Assembly (NCBI GenBank): GCA_030670605.1
Contig: DAOVBK010000100.1
Coordinates: forward strand, 1-6,116
Length of the DNA stretch: 6,116 nucleotides
Source: Candidatus Stahliibacteriota bacterium
GTDB lineage: Bacteria; Hydrothermota; Tepidihabitantia; SM23-42
Direction of reading: 5' to 3'
Shown: positions 1-5,638 of the stretch, piece by piece
How positions within the stretch are numbered: the stretch's first letter is position 1
Layout: each line of letters begins with the position of its first letter
Position numbers and translations under genes: made by a program
Notes under the pieces: generated by a model
Database searches by the model: none
What the model saw: only the letters and a program-made list of their open reading frames with translations
What the model was told of the DNA's origin: nothing

Positions 1-1
1 G

Positions 2-61
2 TCAACCATTGTCTATACTATCGTAGGGGGCTTATGCGGCTTAGCACTACTCGTTTTCTGA
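2..61 (+). CDS. PTS mannose/fructose/sorbose-family EIIC, C-terminal end only (partial)
   Basis: Only the last 19 codons and a TGA stop (59-61) are in the window; the 5' part lies upstream. The visible residues (STIVYTIVGGLCGLALLVF) are almost wholly hydrophobic and look like the final membrane helix of an integral membrane protein. The frame differs from that of the next gene, whose start at 34 lies inside this one, giving a 28-nt overlap. Mannose-family PTS operons normally run EIIC then EIID, so a hydrophobic C-terminus directly before EIID fits EIIC, the channel subunit that binds and translocates the sugar. Identity rests on position and hydrophobicity, as 19 residues carry no diagnostic motif. 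Confidence 0.6.
   Translation, partial: STIVYTIVGGLCGLALLVF
25..30 (+). promoter_or_regulatory. Ribosome binding site for EIID
   Basis: AGGGGG lies 3 nt before the ATG at 34, inside the end of the EIIC frame. It supports 34 as the EIID start, because the frame stays open to the window edge and has no other upstream ATG. Confidence 0.5.
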
Positions 62-732
62 GAATTTTGTTTTCCAACTTCTTTATCCAGACGTCCTGGT
101 CTTTTGCAGCGATGCAAGAACTAGGATTTCTGACAAGTCTCAAGATGGTTCTACCGAAGGAAAATCAGAAGAAAATGCTAGCAACACACAAGGGGATTTT
201 TAACACACATCCGTATATGTCTTCTTACATTATCGGTGCGACCGTCCGCGCGTATGATGAAGGCAAAGATACTCCGGAAGAGATCAAGAAATTCATCTCT
301 ATTTCAGAAAAAAGCTTTGCATCTGCCGGTGATCTTCTCATCTGGCAAACAATAAGACCAGCGTTACTCCTCATGTCGACAATCGTGTCTCTGCACTTCG
401 GTATAGTAGGTCCGATAACGTTCCTTGTCTTATATAGCGTGTTTCATCTCTTTCACCGAATAAAGGGAATTCATGATGGTTATTCACGGGGTTGGGATGT
501 GATTTACTGTCTTAAATTGACACGTTTCACCTCGGTACAGTATCTGTTTGAAAACCTTGGTGCACTGTCGTGCGGACTCTTAGTATCTCTTATTTCGCTA
601 CAGGTACATTACTTCCTCATCGTACCACTTTCCATGTTCTTCATCCTTCTGCTTGTCAAAGGGATCTCACGTGTCATCATCATAATCGTCGTCATGCTTC
701 TATTAATATTGATAGCCTGGACATATCTATGA
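34..732 (+). CDS. PTS mannose/fructose/sorbose-family EIID membrane subunit
   Basis: EIID is a membrane subunit that pairs with EIIC to import a hexose while EIIB phosphorylates it. Family landmarks are visible in order: an N-terminal amphipathic stretch with FIQTSWSFAAMQELGF (about residues 17-32), FNTHPYMSSYIIGA (56-69), GDLLIWQTIRPALLL (99-113), GPITFLVLYSVFHLFHR (125-141) then a GYSRGWD turn, and a very hydrophobic C-terminal tail (about 191-231) matching the usual membrane anchor. At 232 residues it is shorter than the roughly 270-300 usual for the family, but both ends look intact. The start at 34 has a Shine-Dalgarno site and retains the conserved N-terminal block. It overlaps EIIC upstream and HPr downstream (ATGA at 729-732). 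Sugar specificity cannot be read from the sequence; mannose or glucose is inferred from the downstream isomerase. EIIA and EIIB must lie outside the window. Confidence 0.88.
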   Translation: MRLSTTRFLRILFSNFFIQTSWSFAAMQELGFLTSLKMVLPKENQKKMLATHKGIFNTHPYMSSYIIGATVRAYDEGKDTPEEIKKFISISEKSFASAGDLLIWQTIRPALLLMSTIVSLHFGIVGPITFLVLYSVFHLFHRIKGIHDGYSRGWDVIYCLKLTRFTSVQYLFENLGALSCGLLVSLISLQVHYFLIVPLSMFFILLLVKGISRVIIIIVVMLLLILIAWTYL

Positions 733-986
733 TAAAAGAAAAAATCACAATACTGAACGAAAACGGTTTGCACGCACTGCCCGCATCACGGTTCGTGAAA
801 ACTGCCGAGAAATTCAAGGGTGATGTAACGCTCGTCAAAGACGGTGTAGAAGTCAGCGGGAAAAGCATCATGGGAATTCTAACACTCGCCTGTGAAAAAG
901 GTAGTAAAGTCGTACTCACCTGCAAGGGTGCTGACGAGAAAAAAATGATGAAAGCCTTGAAAAAAATATTGGAGGGACATGACTAA
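729..986 (+). CDS. ptsH: HPr phosphocarrier protein, with Leu at position 17
   Basis: HPr is the small cytoplasmic PTS protein that carries phosphate from Enzyme I to EIIA. The 85-residue product is of normal length. The active-site block NGLHALPAS puts the phospho-accepting histidine at residue 15, as in classical HPr, and GKSIMG puts the regulatory serine exactly at 46, the target of HPr kinase/phosphorylase in organisms that have it. The oddity is residue 17: the usual motif is GLHARPA, but here codon CTG (777-779) gives Leu instead of the conserved Arg, which helps stabilise phospho-His15. The start ATG at 729 overlaps the EIID stop; the same frame is open further upstream inside EIID, but 729 gives the canonical N-terminus. 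The ribosome binding site is weak, so translation probably depends on coupling to EIID. It overlaps Enzyme I by one base. A PTS-associated HPr paralogue with altered kinetics is an alternative. Confidence 0.93.
   Translation: MIKEKITILNENGLHALPASRFVKTAEKFKGDVTLVKDGVEVSGKSIMGILTLACEKGSKVVLTCKGADEKKMMKALKKILEGHD
971..976 (+). promoter_or_regulatory. Ribosome binding site for Enzyme I
   Basis: GGAGGG sits 9 nt before the ATG at 986, within the last codons of HPr. It is a near-consensus Shine-Dalgarno site and fixes the Enzyme I start. Confidence 0.7.
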
Positions 987-2734
987 TGCCAAAAGAAAGA
1001 ATACTTAAAGGAATTGCTGTATCCAAAGGCATTGCACGTGGTACAGCATTTAAATATGAGACAAAAAAGGTGGAAGTGTTTCAAACCCCGATTCTCAGTG
1101 TTTATCTGCATGAAGAAACAGAACGTCTCAAAAAGGCAGTCGCAAAAACTAAACGCGAACTCATAAACATTCAGAAGCGTATCAATGAAGAGACCGGCGA
1201 AGATTTCGCCCAATTCCTCGATGCCCAGATCATGATGCTCGATGACAAAGAAATTGCCAGGAAAGTCAAGGAACGTATTGTCAAAGAGAAGAAAAACGCT
1301 GAGTACATATACAATCAAGTGATCAGTGACTACGCCGAGAAGCTAAGCCAGAGCAAAGATCAGTACTTCCAAGAAAGGGTTGCTGATATCTGGGATGTCG
1401 GCATGCGTGTGCTGAGAAATCTTCTCGGCTTGACACATAGCTCAATCATCGATATCCCAGTGGGTTCGGTTGTCATTGCCCATGATATCTCTCCTTCTGA
1501 GTCAGCACTGATGAATCCTGAAAATATACTCGGCGTTGCTGCAGAAGCTGGTGGCCGCACCTCACACACTGCTATCACAACACGGGCGCTGGAAATCCCG
1601 GCAGTACTCGGTATCAAGAATCTCATGAGCAAAGTGAAGAACGGTGAGAGTGTCATTATTGATGGTGATCGAGGTATCCTCATCAGACATCCGAGCAGCG
1701 GTCGAATCAACTATTATAAAACCGCCAAGAAAAAAGAGAAAAAACTGGCAGAGGCTCTGACACCATACTGCGAGCTACCGCCGAAGACACGTGACGGTCG
1801 TCATATCGACATTTCTGCCAACATCGAGTTCTTCTCAGAATACACCCACGCACTGAAGTATGGTGCAGAGGGTATCGGTCTCTTCCGAACGGAATTCCTG
1901 TATCTTACAAGACGGGGTAACCCAACCGAAGAAGAACAGTACCGTGTATACAACGCACTCGCTCAGAGAATGAAACCACACGCCGTCATCATACGAACAT
2001 TTGACCTCGGTGGTGATAAAATTTTCTCTGAATACCATGAAGCAAATCCATTCCTCGGGTGGCGCGCAATCCGAGTCTGCCTTGATGATCCCGAATTCTT
2101 TAATATCCAGCTCCGGGCTATTCTCCGTGCATCGGTCAACAAGAATGTAAAGATCATGTTTCCCATGATCTCAACATACGAAGAGATACGGCGTATCAAT
2201 CTCATTCTGCGTAAGGTGAAACAAAAACTCGCATCTGAAAAGACTGCTTTTAATAAGGACATACAGGTTGGTATCATGGTTGAAACACCATCGGCTGCCC
2301 TTGTGAGTAGACATCTTGCCCAGGAAGTTGATTTCTTCAGTATCGGTTCCAATGACCTTACGCAATACACATTGGGCGTTGATCGGGGCAATGAAAAAAT
2401 TAGCAAGCTTTTCGACCACTTTCATCCAGCAGTCATTAATCTCATCAAACAGGTCACTGATGCAGGTCATCACGCGCACATCTGGGTTGGATTGTGTGGC
2501 GAGCTTGCTGCTGATCCGCTCGCTATTCCCCTACTCATTGGCCTCGGTCTCGATGAACTGTCAATGAATCCTGCATCTATTCCTCCTGCAAAAATGATCC
2601 TTCGAACACTGACCATACCAGATTGTGAAAAAATCGCGCAAGGGGCGCTGGACTTCAGAACAGCACTCGAAGTGAAACGATTCTTACGTCGAGAAATCCA
2701 CAAGAAATTTCCTGACATCGAAGGGGTGTTATGA
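986..2734 (+). CDS. ptsI: PTS Enzyme I (phosphoenolpyruvate-protein phosphotransferase)
   Basis: Enzyme I starts the PTS cascade by taking phosphate from PEP and passing it to HPr in the cytoplasm. At 582 residues it is close to the E. coli enzyme (575). Domains in order: the N-terminal swivelling domain with an inserted, mostly helical HPr-binding region (about 30-145, charged and coiled), the phospho-histidine block GGRTSHTAITTRA with His194, then the C-terminal PEP-binding barrel. There the key residues are present: Arg301 in GLFRTEF, Arg337 in RTFDLGGDK, Met431/Glu433 in GIMVETPSA (Glu433 a metal ligand), Asn456-Asp457 in GSNDLTQYTLGVDRGN (Asp457 a metal ligand), and the acid catalyst Cys504 in GLCGELAADP. 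No NPr/GAF domain precedes it, so this is the sugar-PTS type and not the nitrogen-PTS PtsP type. It overlaps HPr by one base and the isomerase by ATGA, so translation of the operon is likely coupled. Confidence 0.97.
   Translation: MPKERILKGIAVSKGIARGTAFKYETKKVEVFQTPILSVYLHEETERLKKAVAKTKRELINIQKRINEETGEDFAQFLDAQIMMLDDKEIARKVKERIVKEKKNAEYIYNQVISDYAEKLSQSKDQYFQERVADIWDVGMRVLRNLLGLTHSSIIDIPVGSVVIAHDISPSESALMNPENILGVAAEAGGRTSHTAITTRALEIPAVLGIKNLMSKVKNGESVIIDGDRGILIRHPSSGRINYYKTAKKKEKKLAEALTPYCELPPKTRDGRHIDISANIEFFSEYTHALKYGAEGIGLFRTEFLYLTRRGNPTEEEQYRVYNALAQRMKPHAVIIRTFDLGGDKIFSEYHEANPFLGWRAIRVCLDDPEFFNIQLRAILRASVNKNVKIMFPMISTYEEIRRINLILRKVKQKLASEKTAFNKDIQVGIMVETPSAALVSRHLAQEVDFFSIGSNDLTQYTLGVDRGNEKISKLFDHFHPAVINLIKQVTDAGHHAHIWVGLCGELAADPLAIPLLIGLGLDELSMNPASIPPAKMILRTLTIPDCEKIAQGALDFRTALEVKRFLRREIHKKFPDIEGVL
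2721..2726 (+). promoter_or_regulatory. Ribosome binding site for the PGI/PMI gene
   Basis: AAGGGG lies 4 nt before the ATG at 2731, inside the end of the Enzyme I gene. Spacing is short but usable, and the ATGA overlap allows reinitiation by the same ribosome. Confidence 0.5.
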
Positions 2735-3705
2735 AGCATATCATACGGTCACTGCCGCAGCAAATAAGAGAAGCAGCACAACTAGCACCGAAACGAAGAA
2801 TGCGTGGGGGAAACCTCGAACGAGTGCTTATTTGTGGCATGGGTGGTTCTGGTATCAGCGGAGAAATTTTGAAAGCACTCTATCCGGAATGTCGCATCAT
2901 ACCGAACAAAGCGTATTCAATTCCCGGGTACATTGATAATCGTTCTCTCGCAATAGTCATCAGTTACTCTGGTAACACAGAGGAAACATTGAACAACTAC
3001 ACACAACTGCGTAGACAGAACGCCCGCATAGTGACGATTTCATCCAATGGGAAGCTAATGCGGAAAAAGAGCGACCTGAAAATACGGGTTCCAGGGGGCT
3101 TGCCACCACGCGGTGCACTTGGCTATTTATTCACCCCGCTCCCCGGTGTGCTGTATGCATATCACCTGCTCCAGACCGACCCAGAACGAACACTCCTCAA
3201 TTGTGCTTCTTTTTTGACACAACAAAGAAAGAAGATCGAAGCAAAAGCGAAAACGATCTCTGCAAAAATAGTCAACCATCTTCCTCTTATCTATGCGAAT
3301 TCAGACGTATTCTTGCCGGTCGCAAAACGCTGGCAGTGTCAGCTCAATGAAAATGCAAAAATGCTGGCTCACGTCAATGTGTTTCCGGAAATGAACCACA
3401 ATGAGATTGTTGGACTCGGACGACCACGACAACTCAACAAGAGAATTGTTGCAGTATTCTTGAATGATCCAAGCGCACACAAACGGAACAGAGCACGTGT
3501 TACCATAGTGAAGAGAATAATCTCTGATATGTTCAGCGCTGTCATCGATGTACAGCCCCAGGGTGACAGTAGACTAAAGAGAATATTCTGGGCGATCTGG
3601 CTCGGTGATTTTGTAAGCTATTATTGCGCGGTAAAATCCAATGTTGATCCGCTACCCGTTGCACGCATCGACTACCTCAAGAGAAAACTTGCACAGCTGA
3701 AATAA
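2731..3705 (+). CDS. Bifunctional phosphoglucose/phosphomannose isomerase
   Basis: The predicted enzyme interconverts glucose-6-phosphate or mannose-6-phosphate with fructose-6-phosphate in the cytoplasm. The 324-residue protein is of the short, archaeal-type family made of two SIS (sugar isomerase) domains, not the roughly 550-residue classical PGI. The first SIS domain shows GMGGSGISGEI (36-46) and the phosphate-binding VISYSGNTEETL (76-87), followed by PGGLPPRGALGYLF (121-134). The C-terminal domain has NENAKMLAHVNVFPEMNHNEI, in which Glu207 and His223 align with the catalytic base and ring-opening histidine known for the Pyrobaculum aerophilum enzyme, and ends with VDPLPVARIDYLKRKL (305-320), a family signature. 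It follows Enzyme I with an ATGA overlap, which places it in the PTS operon and suggests that it handles the imported sugar phosphate. Dual specificity is inferred from the family; a mainly PGI or mainly PMI enzyme is possible. Confidence 0.92.
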   Translation: MKHIIRSLPQQIREAAQLAPKRRMRGGNLERVLICGMGGSGISGEILKALYPECRIIPNKAYSIPGYIDNRSLAIVISYSGNTEETLNNYTQLRRQNARIVTISSNGKLMRKKSDLKIRVPGGLPPRGALGYLFTPLPGVLYAYHLLQTDPERTLLNCASFLTQQRKKIEAKAKTISAKIVNHLPLIYANSDVFLPVAKRWQCQLNENAKMLAHVNVFPEMNHNEIVGLGRPRQLNKRIVAVFLNDPSAHKRNRARVTIVKRIISDMFSAVIDVQPQGDSRLKRIFWAIWLGDFVSYYCAVKSNVDPLPVARIDYLKRKLAQLK

Positions 3706-3732
3706 ACTGCTGAGGACGTCCCGGCTCGGTCT

Positions 3733-4668
3733 TCATGCCTCGATGGAATCGGCAAGCTCTTTCAGATCAGCAAAAAGCGCAGTTGTTTCTACCTTCACAC
3801 GTGGCGCTATTTTAAATACAAGGTCTTTCAGAATTTTGCTCGGTCCGATTTCAAGGAATGTAGTGTACCCCTGTGATGTGAGGTTTTCTATTGCGGCAAC
3901 CCAGTGAACTTGAGCAAGCATTTGTTTCTTCAGCGACGTTTTGATTGACTCGGGATCATCCAACATTTTCTGTTCAACAACCGAATAAAAGGGTAACGTG
4001 GGTTTGTTGAACGGTATTGTGTCTATATAAACAGAAAACTCTTCTGCTGCTTCCTTTAAGAAAGGACTGTGCCATGCGCCGCCAACTCGTAACGGAATAC
4101 CGCGACCACGATTCCTGGCTACTGCCTGCGCCACTTCTTGTATTCCCTGTTTGGAACCCGATATGACGATTTGATTCGGCGCATTGATGTTGGCAACAAC
4201 CACTGGTTCGGCTAACTCATCCGAAACCTTCTTGCATAGTTCTTTCAAATCTGCCAGACCAACATTGAGCACTGCCATCATAGAGCCATGCCCACCACCT
4301 TTTTCCATTACTTCACCACGCTTCTGAATGATCCGCATACCATCTTCGAAGGAAACGATACCGCAGTACACAACTGCAGTGATTTCACCAAGGCTGTGGC
4401 CGAGCGAAACACCGGCATGCAACCCGAATGTTTTGAGCACATCAGCGTACGCGAGTGAAACTGTACTAATGGCTGGCTGCGCGATGTGTGTTGCGCTACT
4501 CGTATCGTGTGCGTGTTTGCCCCACACGTGGTCGGTCAGGTCATAGCCAAGCACGGCGCTACTTTTCTTAATGACTTCTTTTGCCTCGGGATATTTCTCA
4601 CACAGGTCCTTCCCTAGTCCAGGTCTGAATGCACCCTGACCGTCAAACAGGAATGCAATGCTTCTCAT
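3733..4668 (-). CDS. fabD: Malonyl-CoA:ACP transacylase
   Basis: FabD moves malonyl from CoA to acyl carrier protein, supplying the extender unit for type II fatty-acid synthesis in the cytoplasm. The 311-residue protein matches the usual length of about 310. Catalytic residues fall almost exactly at E. coli positions: nucleophile Ser92 in GHSLGE, Arg117 in QKRGEVM (binds the malonyl carboxylate), His200 in GAWHSPF, and Gln249 in the KKQMLAQVHW segment; GPSKIL near 275-280 is the usual C-terminal motif. The N-terminal oxyanion loop reads FDGQGAF where the family normally has FPGQGSQ; Gln11 is kept, but the Pro and second Gln are changed. The start at 4668 has a strong Shine-Dalgarno site. It lies 21 nt downstream of acpS, last in the - strand cluster, and converges with the isomerase gene across 27 nt. 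Confidence 0.96.
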   Translation of the reverse strand: MRSIAFLFDGQGAFRPGLGKDLCEKYPEAKEVIKKSSAVLGYDLTDHVWGKHAHDTSSATHIAQPAISTVSLAYADVLKTFGLHAGVSLGHSLGEITAVVYCGIVSFEDGMRIIQKRGEVMEKGGGHGSMMAVLNVGLADLKELCKKVSDELAEPVVVANINAPNQIVISGSKQGIQEVAQAVARNRGRGIPLRVGGAWHSPFLKEAAEEFSVYIDTIPFNKPTLPFYSVVEQKMLDDPESIKTSLKKQMLAQVHWVAAIENLTSQGYTTFLEIGPSKILKDLVFKIAPRVKVETTALFADLKELADSIEA

Positions 4669-4670
4669 AC

Positions 4671-4678
4671 TCCTCCTT
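4671..4678 (-). promoter_or_regulatory. Strong ribosome binding site for fabD
   Basis: On the - strand this reads AAGGAGGA, a near-perfect Shine-Dalgarno sequence, 2 nt before the ATG at 4668. The spacing is shorter than the usual 5-9 nt, but no other start in the region would keep the conserved N-terminus. Confidence 0.7.
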
Positions 4679-4689
4679 AGAACAATTGT

Positions 4690-5067
4690 TTATGTTGTAA
4701 CAACAGCCATGGCAATTGCCAGACTCTTTGTATGGCTTATGCTTATGAAAATATTCCTCACTCCGATGGAATCGGCAATGGTTTTTGTTGTCCCCGCAAG
4801 CTCTGCATACGGTGCACCAGATGGCTCATTAAGAACCGTAATATCAGTGAACCTCACGCCTTTGCGCCAGCCTGTTTTTATTGCCTTGAAAATTGCTTCC
4901 TTGACGGCAAACCTACCTGCCAGTTCTTCGAAACGGAATGAACCCCGGTTTGACAACCGCACTTCCTTGTCTGAGTATACCCGCTTGAGGAAATGTTCGT
5001 GTTTTGTTACGGCTTCCTTTATTCTGTCGACTTCAGTGATATCAATGCCAATCCCGATGATATCCAT
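4690..5067 (-). CDS. acpS: Holo-[acyl-carrier-protein] synthase
   Basis: AcpS transfers the 4'-phosphopantetheine arm from CoA to a serine of apo-ACP, making ACP active for fatty-acid synthesis. The 125-residue length is typical of the bacterial AcpS group. The two family signatures are present: IIGIGIDITEVDRI at the N-terminus, with Mg-binding Asp9, and GRFAVKEAIFKAI with metal-binding Glu57. Other conserved blocks are FLKRVYSDKE (26-35), the GWRKGVRFTDITVLNEPSGAPY stretch (66-87), of which the central Phe-Thr-Asp-Ile is typical, and ISISHTKSLAIA (108-119). It begins one base after the stop of the JAMM gene and is followed 21 nt later by fabD, whose product works on the ACP that AcpS activates. 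The upstream Shine-Dalgarno signal is weak, so coupling to the preceding gene is likely. Confidence 0.96.
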   Translation of the reverse strand: MDIIGIGIDITEVDRIKEAVTKHEHFLKRVYSDKEVRLSNRGSFRFEELAGRFAVKEAIFKAIKTGWRKGVRFTDITVLNEPSGAPYAELAGTTKTIADSIGVRNIFISISHTKSLAIAMAVVTT

Positions 5068-5068
5068 G

Positions 5069-5638
5069 CTACTCTTTGCGGATACCAGTTACTGCTGGGC
5101 ATTTAACAATGACACGCTGATACTTCTTACCAACCATTGGTTTGTCGACATAGTACCCGCCGATCTCGATGCGGTATTCCCCGATTGTTCCTGTCAGGAT
5201 GCCTCGTTTGTTTTCGTGCCAATTAACCGATCTTTTCTTTACGTTGACTGCACAGATAAGATTCAGCTCACCGGGCACCGTTGAGAAAAGATCCGTATTT
5301 GAAGGAATGACCGTGGCCCGACTATCTCCAAACATGGTGTGTGAGTGAAAGTCACCGATAAATTCGAGTGCTTGCGATACATTGCTCAGGATCTCGTTGA
5401 CACGAGCGACCCGATCTTCATCAATTGTGGCGTGAACATAGCTACTCTCCGCGGTTTGATAGGGTATTGCGTATTCAACAATGAATTTGTCTTCGGCTTT
5501 GATACCAACGAGATAGCCAATGGTTTCCTTTCTGAAAACCTCAACCGAAGAGGAAACAATTGTCAAGAATGCTGGAAGATTCAAGAACGCCTCTATATCG
5601 TGGTTGCCGATTTTGTCCTTGCCTTCTTTCTCATTCAT
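5069..5638 (-). CDS. JAMM/MPN (Mov34/PAD-1-like) domain protein, putative metallopeptidase
   Basis: The 189-residue protein looks like a single-domain JAB/JAMM protein. Visible features are a Glu in KETIGYLVG (Glu38, the usual upstream catalytic Glu) and the zinc-binding block GDFHSHTMFGDSRATVIPSNTD, with His98, His100, Ser113 and Asp116. In the classical JAMM motif (HxH, seven residues, S, two residues, D) the spacer is seven; here it is twelve. All four catalytic or ligand positions are kept, so activity is plausible. Known JAMM proteins cleave isopeptide or C-terminal ubiquitin-like bonds, or process sulfur-carrier proteins; no such partner is seen here, and the substrate is unknown. I chose ATG 5638, which overlaps the gltX stop by 8 nt and has GGGG six bases upstream; ATG 5650 is possible but lacks such a site. 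It sits between gltX and acpS, one base before the latter. No signal peptide or membrane segment is apparent. Confidence 0.8.
   Translation of the reverse strand: MNEKEGKDKIGNHDIEAFLNLPAFLTIVSSSVEVFRKETIGYLVGIKAEDKFIVEYAIPYQTAESSYVHATIDEDRVARVNEILSNVSQALEFIGDFHSHTMFGDSRATVIPSNTDLFSTVPGELNLICAVNVKKRSVNWHENKRGILTGTIGEYRIEIGGYYVDKPMVGKKYQRVIVKCPAVTGIRKE

Noticed and set aside
570..728. An upstream in-frame extension of HPr by 53 codons
   Set aside because: It lies wholly inside EIID, and the ATG at 729 gives a canonical 85-residue HPr with His15 and Ser46 at standard positions.
3714..3721. Palindrome GGACGTCC as a terminator or operator
   Set aside because: It has no loop and no following T-run, and an 8-bp palindrome is expected by chance in a window of this size.
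3741..4778. A 15-bp direct repeat (CGATGGAATCGGCAA) at 3741-3755 and 4764-4778
   Set aside because: Both copies are in coding sequence (fabD and acpS, - strand) and encode the same short Ala-Asp-Ser-Ile stretch; most likely coincidence, with no further copies noticed.
4658..5284. A 208-codon open frame on the + strand opposite acpS and the JAMM gene
   Set aside because: It is antisense to two genes with clear family motifs, has no recognisable motif itself, and fits a shadow frame.
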